Shown: positions 1 through 6,261 of the stretch, piece after piece
How positions within the stretch are numbered: the first letter of the stretch is position 1
How the letters are laid out: each line of letters begins with the position of its first letter
Assembly (NCBI GenBank): GCA_030432775.1
Contig: JAUILO010000047.1
Span: 1-15,731, forward strand
Source of the DNA: Alphaproteobacteria bacterium
Lineage (GTDB): Bacteria > Pseudomonadota > Alphaproteobacteria > Micavibrionales > Micavibrionaceae
Direction: 5' to 3'
Length of the DNA: 15,731 nucleotides
Notes under the pieces: model-generated
The model's database searches: none
What the model saw: only the letters and a program-made list of their open reading frames with translations
Told to the model about the DNA's origin: nothing
Position numbers and translations under genes: made by a program

Positions 1-657
1 GCTGGAACAGCGCTGGATTTGCTCCTGAAATGAAGCTTTGTGTGAGTTATATAGATCTACGCGTTCTTTAACGTCCGGAAGTTCTAAAATCGCGTCGATT
101 GATTGATGCTCGCGGCAATAATCAATAAGCTTCATCATCAATTCATAGTTTGAAATGTTGAAGTCACGAAAACGGCCAAGGCCTGTTCTTGCATCCATCA
201 GGAAGCTAAGCAATACCCAGCCTGTTGGGTTTAAAATTTCGTCTTTGGTGAAGCTGGCAGAGTCGGCTTTATCAACAGCATCCATCATTTCCTGAGAAAT
301 GTTCTGCATTTTCGAATTTTCGTATTCGTCAAAATACTTGAACAAAACGCGCGCCGCCGACGGTGCTTCCGGATCAATGACACGGTTGCTCAGATCATCA
401 CCAATACGCTCGACTTCACTGGCGTGGTGATCAAAACAAAGATAAACGCCTTCAACATAAGGCAGGTTCGCTGTGATGTCCTGATCACTAACTTTTATTG
501 TTCCGTCTTGCATATCTTTTGGGTGAGCAAAAACGATTTCATGGATTAAACCAAGCTCTTTTAATATAACGGCACACACCAGTCCGTCCATATCACTCCG
601 TGTGATAAGTCTAAATGTGCGTCCTTGTTCTAGGTCAAGTTTGATATTGCTAACCAT
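1..657 (-). CDS. DHH-family phosphoesterase (exopolyphosphatase-like), C-terminus outside window
   Basis: The reverse strand reads without a stop from 657 to the window edge, giving 219 residues of an incomplete protein. Residues 20-29 (RSDMDGLVCA) match the first metal-binding motif of DHH phosphoesterases, and residues 75-80 (FDHHAS) contain the name-giving Asp-His-His at 76-78. Known family members are metal-dependent phosphoesterases and pyrophosphatases such as RecJ, PPX1-type exopolyphosphatases and oligonucleotide phosphatases. The substrate here cannot be named. No signal peptide or membrane segment is visible, so it is probably cytosolic. The ATG at 657 has GGAG about 11 nt upstream. 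A GTG four codons earlier (669) has AGGA 6 nt upstream and is about equally plausible. The gene lies downstream of the clpX terminator and has its own TATAAT-type promoter. The C-terminal DHHA1-like half is not visible. Confidence 0.8.
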   Translation of the reverse strand, partial: MVSNIKLDLEQGRTFRLITRSDMDGLVCAVILKELGLIHEIVFAHPKDMQDGTIKVSDQDITANLPYVEGVYLCFDHHASEVERIGDDLSNRVIDPEAPSAARVLFKYFDEYENSKMQNISQEMMDAVDKADSASFTKDEILNPTGWVLLSFLMDARTGLGRFRDFNISNYELMMKLIDYCREHQSIDAILELPDVKERVDLYNSHKASFQEQIQRCSS

Positions 658-694
658 ACGTTTGTTCACTCCGAATCCTATTAAGTTTCATAGT

Positions 695-723
695 ATTATA
701 ATGACTTCTAATTCTAAACAAAA
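695..723 (-). promoter_or_regulatory. Putative promoter of the DHH phosphoesterase gene
   Basis: On the minus strand a perfect TATAAT (695-700) is preceded by a T-rich -35 candidate (TTTGTT or TTGTTT, about 716-722) at 15-16 bp spacing. The expected start of transcription is near 688, leaving a leader of 20-30 nt that contains AGGATTCGGAG. The clpX terminator lies immediately upstream, which fits an independent unit. The -35 match is weak. Confidence 0.4.
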
Positions 724-735
724 GGTGAGTAATTG

Positions 736-767
736 AAAAAAAAAGCCGAAATAATCGGCTTTTTTTG
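736..767 (-). terminator. Intrinsic terminator of clpX
   Basis: On the minus strand GCCGA, a 5-nt loop (TTATT) and TCGGC are followed by an uninterrupted run of T. The stem extends through flanking A/T pairs. It starts about 15 nt after the clpX stop codon. The symmetric A and T runs mean it could also work on the plus strand, but no plus-strand gene ends here. Confidence 0.9.
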
Positions 768-782
768 TTTTATTTGATTGTG

Positions 783-2078
783 TTAGGAAGCTACTTCGGC
801 TGTATCGGCTTTTTTTGCTTTTGATTTGGATGTCTTCTTCTCTTCAAAAACATATTTAGGAGGCTTGCCTTCGTTGATCGTTTTTTCTTCGATTACAACT
901 TCTGAAATTCCTTCAAGATCCGGAAGCTCGAACATTGTTTCAAGCAATAGATTTTCAAGAATAGAGCGAAGACCACGCGCACCTGTTTTACGCTCAATAG
1001 CTTTCTGTGCGATAGCTTTGAGAGCACCATCGGTAAAGCGAAGCTCTGCGCCTTCCATTTCAAACAACTTGGCATATTGCTTGGTCAGCGCATTCTTTGG
1101 CTCTGTCAGAATTTTAATCAACGCGTCTTCATCAAGGTCTGTCAATGTTGCAATCACAGGAACACGGCCAACAAATTCAGGGATCAAACCAAATTTCAAT
1201 AGATCTTCCGGCTCTAGTTCCTGCAGCAATTCACCTGTTTTCTTGGCAGCATCAGGGTCTTTGATATCTGCACCGAAACCTATGCCTGTACCTTTGCCGC
1301 GCTGCTCAATAATTTTATCAAGACCGGCAAATGCACCGCCAGTAATGAACAGAATGCTTGTTGTATCAACCTGAAGGAATTCTTGTTGTGGGTGTTTACG
1401 TCCGCCTTGTGGTGGAACACTGGCAACTGTACCTTCCATCAATTTAAGCAAAGCTTGCTGCACACCTTCACCGGATACATCACGTGTAATAGAAGGGTTG
1501 TCGGATTTACGGCTGATTTTGTCGATCTCGTCAATATAAACGATACCGCGCTGGGCGCGTTCAACATTGTAATCAGAGGCTTGTAACAAGCGCAGTACAA
1601 TATTTTCAACATCTTCACCGACATAACCGGCTTCGGTCAATGTCGTGGCATCAGCCATCGTAAATGGTACATCCAGTATGCGGGCCATTGTCTGGGCGAG
1701 GAGTGTCTTACCACAACCTGTCGGACCAATAACCAATATGTTGGATTTTGAAATTTCTACTTCCGAGTCACTTTGTGAATGCTCGATACGTTTGTAATGG
1801 TTATGCACAGCGACCGATAATACGCGCTTGGCTTCTTCCTGACCAATAACATAGTCATCCAATACGGCTTTTAATTCACTCGGTGATGGTACGCCTTCTC
1901 CTGAACGGACAACAGAAGATTTTGTCTCTTCGCGGATAATGTCCATGCAGAGCTCAACACACTCATTACATATAAATACATTTGGGCCAGCGATAAGCTT
2001 GCGTACCTCATGTTGGCTTTTACCACAAAAGGAAAAATATAGGGTGTTCTTGCTATCGCCTTCTTCTGACTTGCTCAT
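783..2078 (-). CDS. clpX: ATP-dependent Clp protease ATP-binding subunit ClpX
   Basis: ClpX is the hexameric AAA+ unfoldase that recognises tagged proteins and feeds them to ClpP. The 431 residues match the usual family length. Visible in order are an N-terminal zinc-binding domain (about 10-50), Walker A GPTGCGKT (118-125), pore-1 loop GYVGED (151-156), Walker B with YIDEID (181-186), the GGRKHP pore-2 region, the IGFGAD ClpP-binding loop and sensor-2 GARGLRS. The IGF loop implies that it partners ClpP. The anomaly is in the zinc domain. The four family cysteines should sit at 15, 18, 37 and 40, but residue 15 is Phe (codon at 2034-2036 reads TTT instead of TGT). C18, C37 and C40 are intact. 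AGGACG lies about 9 nt before the ATG. The gene is alone, with its own terminator and no clpP or lon beside it, and is divergent from sufE. Confidence 0.97.
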   Translation of the reverse strand: MSKSEEGDSKNTLYFSFCGKSQHEVRKLIAGPNVFICNECVELCMDIIREETKSSVVRSGEGVPSPSELKAVLDDYVIGQEEAKRVLSVAVHNHYKRIEHSQSDSEVEISKSNILVIGPTGCGKTLLAQTMARILDVPFTMADATTLTEAGYVGEDVENIVLRLLQASDYNVERAQRGIVYIDEIDKISRKSDNPSITRDVSGEGVQQALLKLMEGTVASVPPQGGRKHPQQEFLQVDTTSILFITGGAFAGLDKIIEQRGKGTGIGFGADIKDPDAAKKTGELLQELEPEDLLKFGLIPEFVGRVPVIATLTDLDEDALIKILTEPKNALTKQYAKLFEMEGAELRFTDGALKAIAQKAIERKTGARGLRSILENLLLETMFELPDLEGISEVVIEEKTINEGKPPKYVFEEKKTSKSKAKKADTAEVAS

Positions 2079-2171
2079 TTATGCGTCCTGTCTTTTTTTC
2101 AAATCAAACTCAGTTTTTAATTTAGCCGCCCAGACTAGGGTGGCGCAAGTGCCTTTCTTAATGAAATAGGT

Positions 2172-2177
2172 ATTATA
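2172..2177 (-). promoter_or_regulatory. Putative -10 element of clpX
   Basis: A perfect TATAAT reads on the minus strand about 95 nt upstream of the clpX start. No convincing -35 hexamer sits at 16-18 bp. This would give a leader of about 86 nt. No clear heat-shock (RpoH) promoter was recognised. The call rests on one hexamer in AT-rich DNA. Confidence 0.3.
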
Positions 2178-2286
2178 CGCACAAAACACAACATGAATTT
2201 GACATTATTTACATTTGAAAGGGGTTTCCCTACCCGAATTTATAGTTATATTAGCCATAAATCATTTTGTTTACGGGAATCATAAA

Positions 2287-2766
2287 TTGAATACTGGTGT
2301 TAACAGCGAAGAAAAAATATCGGGCATTACACTTGATCCGCAATTATTTATAGCCGGACAAAGTCTGGATGATCTGGTTGAGGGATTTGCCTTGTTTGAT
2401 GACTGGGAAGATCGTTACCGTTATTTAATCGATATGGGACGTAAGCTTCCTGTTATGGATGACGCGCTTAAGACCGAGAATACAATCGTTCATGGCTGTA
2501 CTTCTAAGGTATGGCTTTACCAGCAAGTGCAAAAAAATGCTGCAGGCGATGATATTGTGGTTTTTATTGCTGATAGTGACGCGCAGATCGTCAGGGGGCT
2601 TATATATGTATTGATGGTGTCTTATTTCGGCCAAAAACTATCTGCTGTGCCGACAATTGATATTGAAAACATATTTAATCGTATGGGGTTGAACGAACAT
2701 CTGAGCCCGAACCGCAGAAACGGTTTTTTCTCTATGGTGGCAACCATCCGCAGCTTCACTCTGTAA
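2287..2766 (+). CDS. sufE: SufE family cysteine desulfurization protein
   Basis: SufE accepts persulfide sulfur from the cysteine desulfurase SufS and passes it to the SufBCD scaffold for Fe-S cluster assembly in the cytosol. Family signatures are clear. They include FDDWEDRYRYLIDMGRKLP near residue 37, the catalytic-cysteine loop VHGCTSKVWL (Cys at about 71 from this start), and the C-terminal SPNRRNGFFSMVATIRS. No ATG exists in the 5' part. I chose TTG at 2287 (159 aa), which has GGGA about 8 nt upstream. An in-frame TTG at 2215 would add 24 hydrophobic residues unlike SufE and lacks a ribosome site. No other suf gene is in the window, so this is an isolated copy, divergent from clpX. Gene identity is near certain; the start is not. 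Confidence 0.9.
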   Translation: MNTGVNSEEKISGITLDPQLFIAGQSLDDLVEGFALFDDWEDRYRYLIDMGRKLPVMDDALKTENTIVHGCTSKVWLYQQVQKNAAGDDIVVFIADSDAQIVRGLIYVLMVSYFGQKLSAVPTIDIENIFNRMGLNEHLSPNRRNGFFSMVATIRSFTL

Positions 2767-2904
2767 ATTGCACATCATAAATAGCACATCCGCAGATTTT
2801 CAGAGTTTTTTGTCGTCTATATCCGGAATCTATTGACCGTTTTTATAGATCATGGTAGCGATTATGTAATAACTTTTATAAAGAAACTAAAATATGAACA
2901 GTCA

Positions 2905-2911
2905 AGGGAGG
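2905..2911 (+). promoter_or_regulatory. Strong ribosome binding site fixing the start at 2917
   Basis: AGGGAGG lies 5 nt before ATG 2917. The open frame extends 28 codons further upstream to 2833 but has no ribosome site there, so 2917 is the start. Confidence 0.85.
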
Positions 2912-2916
2912 TATCC

Positions 2917-3822
2917 ATGACAGCATCACCGGACGTGGTTAAAGCGGCTATAGAAGAACTAGTGGGCGATTTGCAAGCTAGAGTCGATTTGCAAAAAGAA
3001 TTAGAAGCAGAGATTACTGAAGCGCAAGAAGGGCTGCAGAAAATTGCCGAGGCAACTGTATATAACCATCCCCTTATTCCTGAAGCAAAGGAATGGGAAG
3101 ACCTTCCTGATGATGTGACACCGGAACAGCTGGCTGTTGTTATGGCGTATTTCAGCTTGAACCCAACTGCAGAAGCACAATTCGAAGATATCGATATGGC
3201 TGAAAAAGTGCAGGAAGCTATTCAGAGTTTTGCAGAGGCGCAAGACATGGATGCGATTGAAAAATTCAATACGACAGCAGCTGAATTGCTAACGCCTTAT
3301 AATACGGCTGTGCAGGAAATTAATTACAAAGCGCGTGAATTACAAACATTTGCTGTTCATGAATCAATTGTTTTTGAAACACAAGTTGTTCCACCGGAAA
3401 AAGAAGGTGGTGACTGGACTGTTGTGACAGTGCCTCTACAGATTTCTGATGATGGCGAAGTCAGTGTTCCTGAAACACTTCCAGATGATTTCGTTATTGG
3501 TGGTTACATTTCAGACCCGACAACGCCTTTATCAGCCGAGTTTAACGTGGCGTCATTTGCTGTGCCAGCTGGCCAGAAAATTGAGCCATTTGTTCTAACG
3601 GCAAAAGATGGCGGCGATGAAAGAGCACCAAAATATTTTGAAAGAATTGGTCACTGGAACCATAGTGCAGGTACATCAGTGCCGCATATTCACCCATTGA
3701 CAGAAAGCATTCCATTGGTCAGACCTCAGCCACAAATGATGATGATCAGCCCGGAACAGCTTATGGCGATGCTTGGCGGTGGCGGCGGACCAACAGGTCC
3801 TGGTGGTCCGGGCCCAAGATAA
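2917..3822 (+). CDS. Hypothetical cysteine-free protein with Met-rich and Gly/Pro-rich C-terminal tail
   Basis: I do not recognise this 301-residue protein. There is no signal peptide, membrane segment or cysteine, so it is probably cytosolic and is clearly acidic. Residues 1 to about 150 are Ala/Glu/Gln-rich and predicted helical, with a likely coiled coil around 8-45. Residues about 155-260 look beta-rich (WTVVTVPLQISDDGEVSVPE, FVIGGYISDP, FVLTAKDGG) and contain a His-rich stretch GHWNHSAGTSVPHIHP. The last ~32 residues change character: PQPQMMMISPEQLMAMLGG, then a run of five Gly and a Gly/Pro tail ending GPR. The strong AGGGAGG sequence fixes the start. The gene stands alone, with its own terminator 40 bp downstream. 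A TTGACC at 2834 could be a -35 but has no good -10. It could be an assembly or scaffold protein with a flexible tail, but this is not shown. Confidence 0.8.
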   Translation: MTASPDVVKAAIEELVGDLQARVDLQKELEAEITEAQEGLQKIAEATVYNHPLIPEAKEWEDLPDDVTPEQLAVVMAYFSLNPTAEAQFEDIDMAEKVQEAIQSFAEAQDMDAIEKFNTTAAELLTPYNTAVQEINYKARELQTFAVHESIVFETQVVPPEKEGGDWTVVTVPLQISDDGEVSVPETLPDDFVIGGYISDPTTPLSAEFNVASFAVPAGQKIEPFVLTAKDGGDERAPKYFERIGHWNHSAGTSVPHIHPLTESIPLVRPQPQMMMISPEQLMAMLGGGGGPTGPGGPGPR

Positions 3823-3855
3823 TATCTACAATAAGATGTTCTATTTTAGAAATTC

Positions 3856-3883
3856 AAAAAGGCGCTTTTAAAGCGCCTTTTTT
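3856..3883. terminator. Bidirectional intrinsic terminator
   Basis: A GGCGCT...AGCGCC stem with a 5-nt loop is flanked by AAAAA on the left and TTTTTT on the right, so it reads as a terminator on both strands. It ends the plus-strand gene at 3822. It is also the first terminator reached by minus-strand transcripts past 4059, which would leave a 3' tail of about 180 nt containing the repeat array. Confidence 0.9.
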
Positions 3884-3948
3884 ATGTCTGGTTACTAGTG
3901 CATTTGGAAAATGATCCGGCCAGTGATCGCCAGGATCTTCTTACGCAG

Positions 3949-4029
3949 TGCATAATTGACCAGTGCGTTATTGACCAGATTTTTTTGTCCAGTCATACCA
4001 GTCCTTCTAGTCTGGTTCTTAATGACCAG
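3949..4029. repeat. Degenerate 14-15 bp tandem repeat with CCAG core
   Basis: Two adjacent 15-bp units, TGCATAATTGACCAG (3949-3963) and TGCGTTATTGACCAG (3964-3978), agree at 13 of 15 positions. Weaker units ending in CCAG follow at 3992, 4001 and 4029, with a CTGG in reverse orientation at 4012-4015. TCTGGT (4011-4016) and ACCAGA (4025-4030) can pair as a hairpin. The array lies in the 3' region shared by two convergent genes. It is too short and too degenerate for CRISPR. Function is unknown; a relic minisatellite is the simplest view. Confidence 0.55.
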
Positions 4030-4058
4030 ATTAATAATGATTTTGGGTGCTTTTCTGT

Positions 4059-4829
4059 TTATTCGTCTTTATCTTCTGTGTCTTGATCTTCGGCTTTTGT
4101 CACCGGATCTGCTGTTTTAAGGCTACGCAGGATATTTGCAAATAACTGGTCTGCTTCATCATGGTCTTGTCCGACAAGTTCGCCTTCGATTGTCAGAAGG
4201 GACTCTTTATCAACCCAAATTTGTGAAACATAAAGCAGGATGTCTTCTTTATTCGGTGCATCGCCTGCGCCCAATATAGAACCCATTTTTACACCATTTA
4301 GCTCCTGATATGCTGTTTCTTGTGATTCAAGCCGGTTACCTGCGCGTGCAATCAACATCGTGCGGATCACATCGTTATTATACTGCTCGAACGAACTGCG
4401 TCCAAGTGGGCCACATGTCAGGTAAAATGTAACCGTTGAATCAAGTTCGAAAACCTTGGTATAGCTGGCCATGATATCACATTGGTCAGGAAAACTCGGG
4501 TGACAGCGGCGCGTATCATATGGCTCTTCAGGTAAAGTGATCTGGAAATTACAGCCTTCGGGTGAATAGGTATATCCTTCGAATGCTGTTTCTTGTGTTT
4601 TCGTACCCGCAGCATTTTCTTCTTCTGTTGCTGCCTCTTTTGCAGTGTCTGCGGTTACTTTTATTTCGTTGTTCTCAGCTGCGCTGATCTCGGGTTTTTC
4701 TTCTTCACCAGCCATAGCGCCAGTGCTTTGTTGCGCATTTGCATGAGGAAGAGCAAAACAAATCAATAGCACTGTACATATGATAAAAGCGGCGAAGGCA
4801 ATCCTTTGATAATTATGCTGCATTTTCAT
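4059..4829 (-). CDS. Hypothetical secreted protein with four cysteines in the mature domain
   Basis: I do not recognise the family. The 256 residues begin with a typical Sec signal: a short basic n-region, a hydrophobic core (about 10-27) and ANA|QQ cleavage after residue 32. A Glu/Ala/Thr-rich low-complexity linker follows (about 35-82). After that comes a compact domain with Cys at 93, 109, 117 and 139, which could form two disulfides in the periplasm. The extreme C-terminus is strongly acidic (ends EDQDTEDKDE). The start at 4829 overlaps the hisS stop by 17 nt and has GGAGG 9 nt upstream inside hisS, so translation is probably coupled to hisS. A longer frame to 4886 exists, but it lies inside hisS, lacks a ribosome site and spoils the signal peptide. 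Function is unknown; a periplasmic or lipid-facing accessory is possible. Confidence 0.8.
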   Translation of the reverse strand: MKMQHNYQRIAFAAFIICTVLLICFALPHANAQQSTGAMAGEEEKPEISAAENNEIKVTADTAKEAATEEENAAGTKTQETAFEGYTYSPEGCNFQITLPEEPYDTRRCHPSFPDQCDIMASYTKVFELDSTVTFYLTCGPLGRSSFEQYNNDVIRTMLIARAGNRLESQETAYQELNGVKMGSILGAGDAPNKEDILLYVSQIWVDKESLLTIEGELVGQDHDEADQLFANILRSLKTADPVTKAEDQDTEDKDE

Positions 4830-6141
4830 GGCTTGTATCCTCCTGCGGTGACCATGTGGATAGCTCGGCTTTTTGCTGCTCTCCACTATTCATGTTTTTT
4901 ACCTCATGTTGCTGGTCATCTTCAAAAGGAGGGAACCATACATAAGGAATTTTCTTTTTCTCGGCGTATGACAGCTGCTTTTGCAGCTTTTGTGGCGCGT
5001 GATATTGTTCGACCTTAAAGCCGCGCTTGCGTAATGTGCGCGCAGTATCCGCCACAATCGCCCTACGTTCTTCAGATGGCAAGATCATTAGAATATCTGC
5101 AGGGCATTTGCGCTCGCCTTGTACCAGACCATTATGCTGCAATACTTCGAATAATCTTGTGAAGCCAATTGAAATACCGACACCGGGCAATTTACGATTG
5201 ATAAAGCTGCCGGCCAGATCATCATAACGGCCACCAGAACATATACTGCTGGTAAATTCAGGGATATCAAGCAATTTGGTTTCGTAAACAGTACCCGTGT
5301 AATAATCAAGGCCGCGCACAATTGAAAGGTCGGCCTTGATTGCGTGATCGGGAAGGTGAGATAGTTGATCCATCACGAAGTTCAACTCATCAAGGCCTTC
5401 CTGCATTTGTTCGTTTTGCGCATTGACGCTAGATAGGTCTGTATTTTGTGCAAGCTGCAATATGGCGTTGATTTGCTCCTGTAATAGACCTGCTTCGTCT
5501 TTAAGAATGGTCGTGACGGCCTCTGCGCCGATTTTCTCGAGCTTATCGACATTACGTGTGACTGGAATTGTATCTTCAATCCCAAGTGCTTCAAGCAAGC
5601 CAAGTAATATTTTACGATTTGAAATCGAGATCTGGAATTTGCCGATATTCAGCCCGTCCAGAACTTCATAAATCACGGCAGGCATTTCCGCATCAAAATG
5701 CAGCGGCAAGTGATCGACATTGATGACATCAATATCACATTGCATAAATTCGCGGCTACGTCCAAGCTGCGGGCGCTCGCCACGCCAGACTTTTTGTGTC
5801 TGGTAGCGTTTGAACGGGAAAACAAGTTCGTTGAAATGCTGCGCTGTATAGCGCGCAAGCGGAACTGTTTGGTCAAAATGCAATCCCAATCGTGCATCCT
5901 TATCATCATCAGGATCAGCCTGAAGACGGGTGAGGGTGTATATTTCCTTGTCTGTCTCGCCTTTTGCCAGCAATACATCAAGCTCTTCAACCGCTGGTGT
6001 TTCAACAGATGTGTAGCCATATGATTCAAACACAGAACGGATATGATCCAGCCATTGTTGTTCTATGATACGAATTTCCGGCAGCCATTCTGAAAAGCCG
6101 CTGATTGATTTTGGTTTATATATCTTTTTCTTTTCACTCAT
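4813..6141 (-). CDS. hisS: Histidine--tRNA ligase
   Basis: This class II aminoacyl-tRNA synthetase charges tRNA-His in the cytosol. The 442 residues match the family. Motifs in order are the LHFDQTVPLARY region (87-98), the motif 2 loop WRGERPQLGRSREFMQCDID (119-138), the histidine-specific RGLDYYTGTVYE (276-287), SGGRYDDL (302-309) and motif 3 GVGISIGFTRL (320-330). A C-terminal anticodon-binding domain follows (from about 345). The GERPQ..R.REF loop is of the ordinary bacterial kind rather than the divergent FMQFDAD-type loop I remember from rhizobial and caulobacterial enzymes; that comparison is from memory. The gene follows cobT by 120 bp on the same strand, without a visible terminator, and overlaps the secreted-protein gene downstream. 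The ribosome site is weak (AGG about 9 nt before the ATG). Confidence 0.97.
   Translation of the reverse strand: MSEKKKIYKPKSISGFSEWLPEIRIIEQQWLDHIRSVFESYGYTSVETPAVEELDVLLAKGETDKEIYTLTRLQADPDDDKDARLGLHFDQTVPLARYTAQHFNELVFPFKRYQTQKVWRGERPQLGRSREFMQCDIDVINVDHLPLHFDAEMPAVIYEVLDGLNIGKFQISISNRKILLGLLEALGIEDTIPVTRNVDKLEKIGAEAVTTILKDEAGLLQEQINAILQLAQNTDLSSVNAQNEQMQEGLDELNFVMDQLSHLPDHAIKADLSIVRGLDYYTGTVYETKLLDIPEFTSSICSGGRYDDLAGSFINRKLPGVGISIGFTRLFEVLQHNGLVQGERKCPADILMILPSEERRAIVADTARTLRKRGFKVEQYHAPQKLQKQLSYAEKKKIPYVWFPPFEDDQQHEVKNMNSGEQQKAELSTWSPQEDTSHENAA
4839..4843 (-). promoter_or_regulatory. Ribosome binding site inside hisS setting the secreted-protein start
   Basis: GGAGG on the minus strand, 9 nt before ATG 4829, lies within the last codons of hisS. 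It decides the short start and implies translational coupling to hisS. Confidence 0.7.
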
Positions 6142-6261
6142 GCTCAGAGCCTAAGCCATTATTAAAAAGGGAACAAGTAGGTATTAACGCTTTCACGTTC
6201 ATTTCCTCTTAGTTTCTTTTCAGTTTTTTCGCCATTGTTATGGCTCGTCTTGTTGTAGGTC

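Noticed and set aside
826..1374. Plus-strand 182-codon frame
   Set aside because: Lies wholly antisense inside clpX; Ser/Arg-rich shadow composition and no ribosome site.
2215..2286. 24 extra N-terminal residues for SufE from a TTG at 2215
   Set aside because: Hydrophobic sequence unlike SufE, no ribosome site, and the family signature begins well downstream; TTG 2287 is preferred.
3888..4030. CCAG repeats as a CRISPR array
   Set aside because: Units are 14-15 bp, degenerate, without constant spacers, and no cas genes are present.
5673..6029. Overlapping frames of 108-118 codons inside hisS on both strands
   Set aside because: Shadow frames of hisS, with no ribosome site and no recognisable motif.
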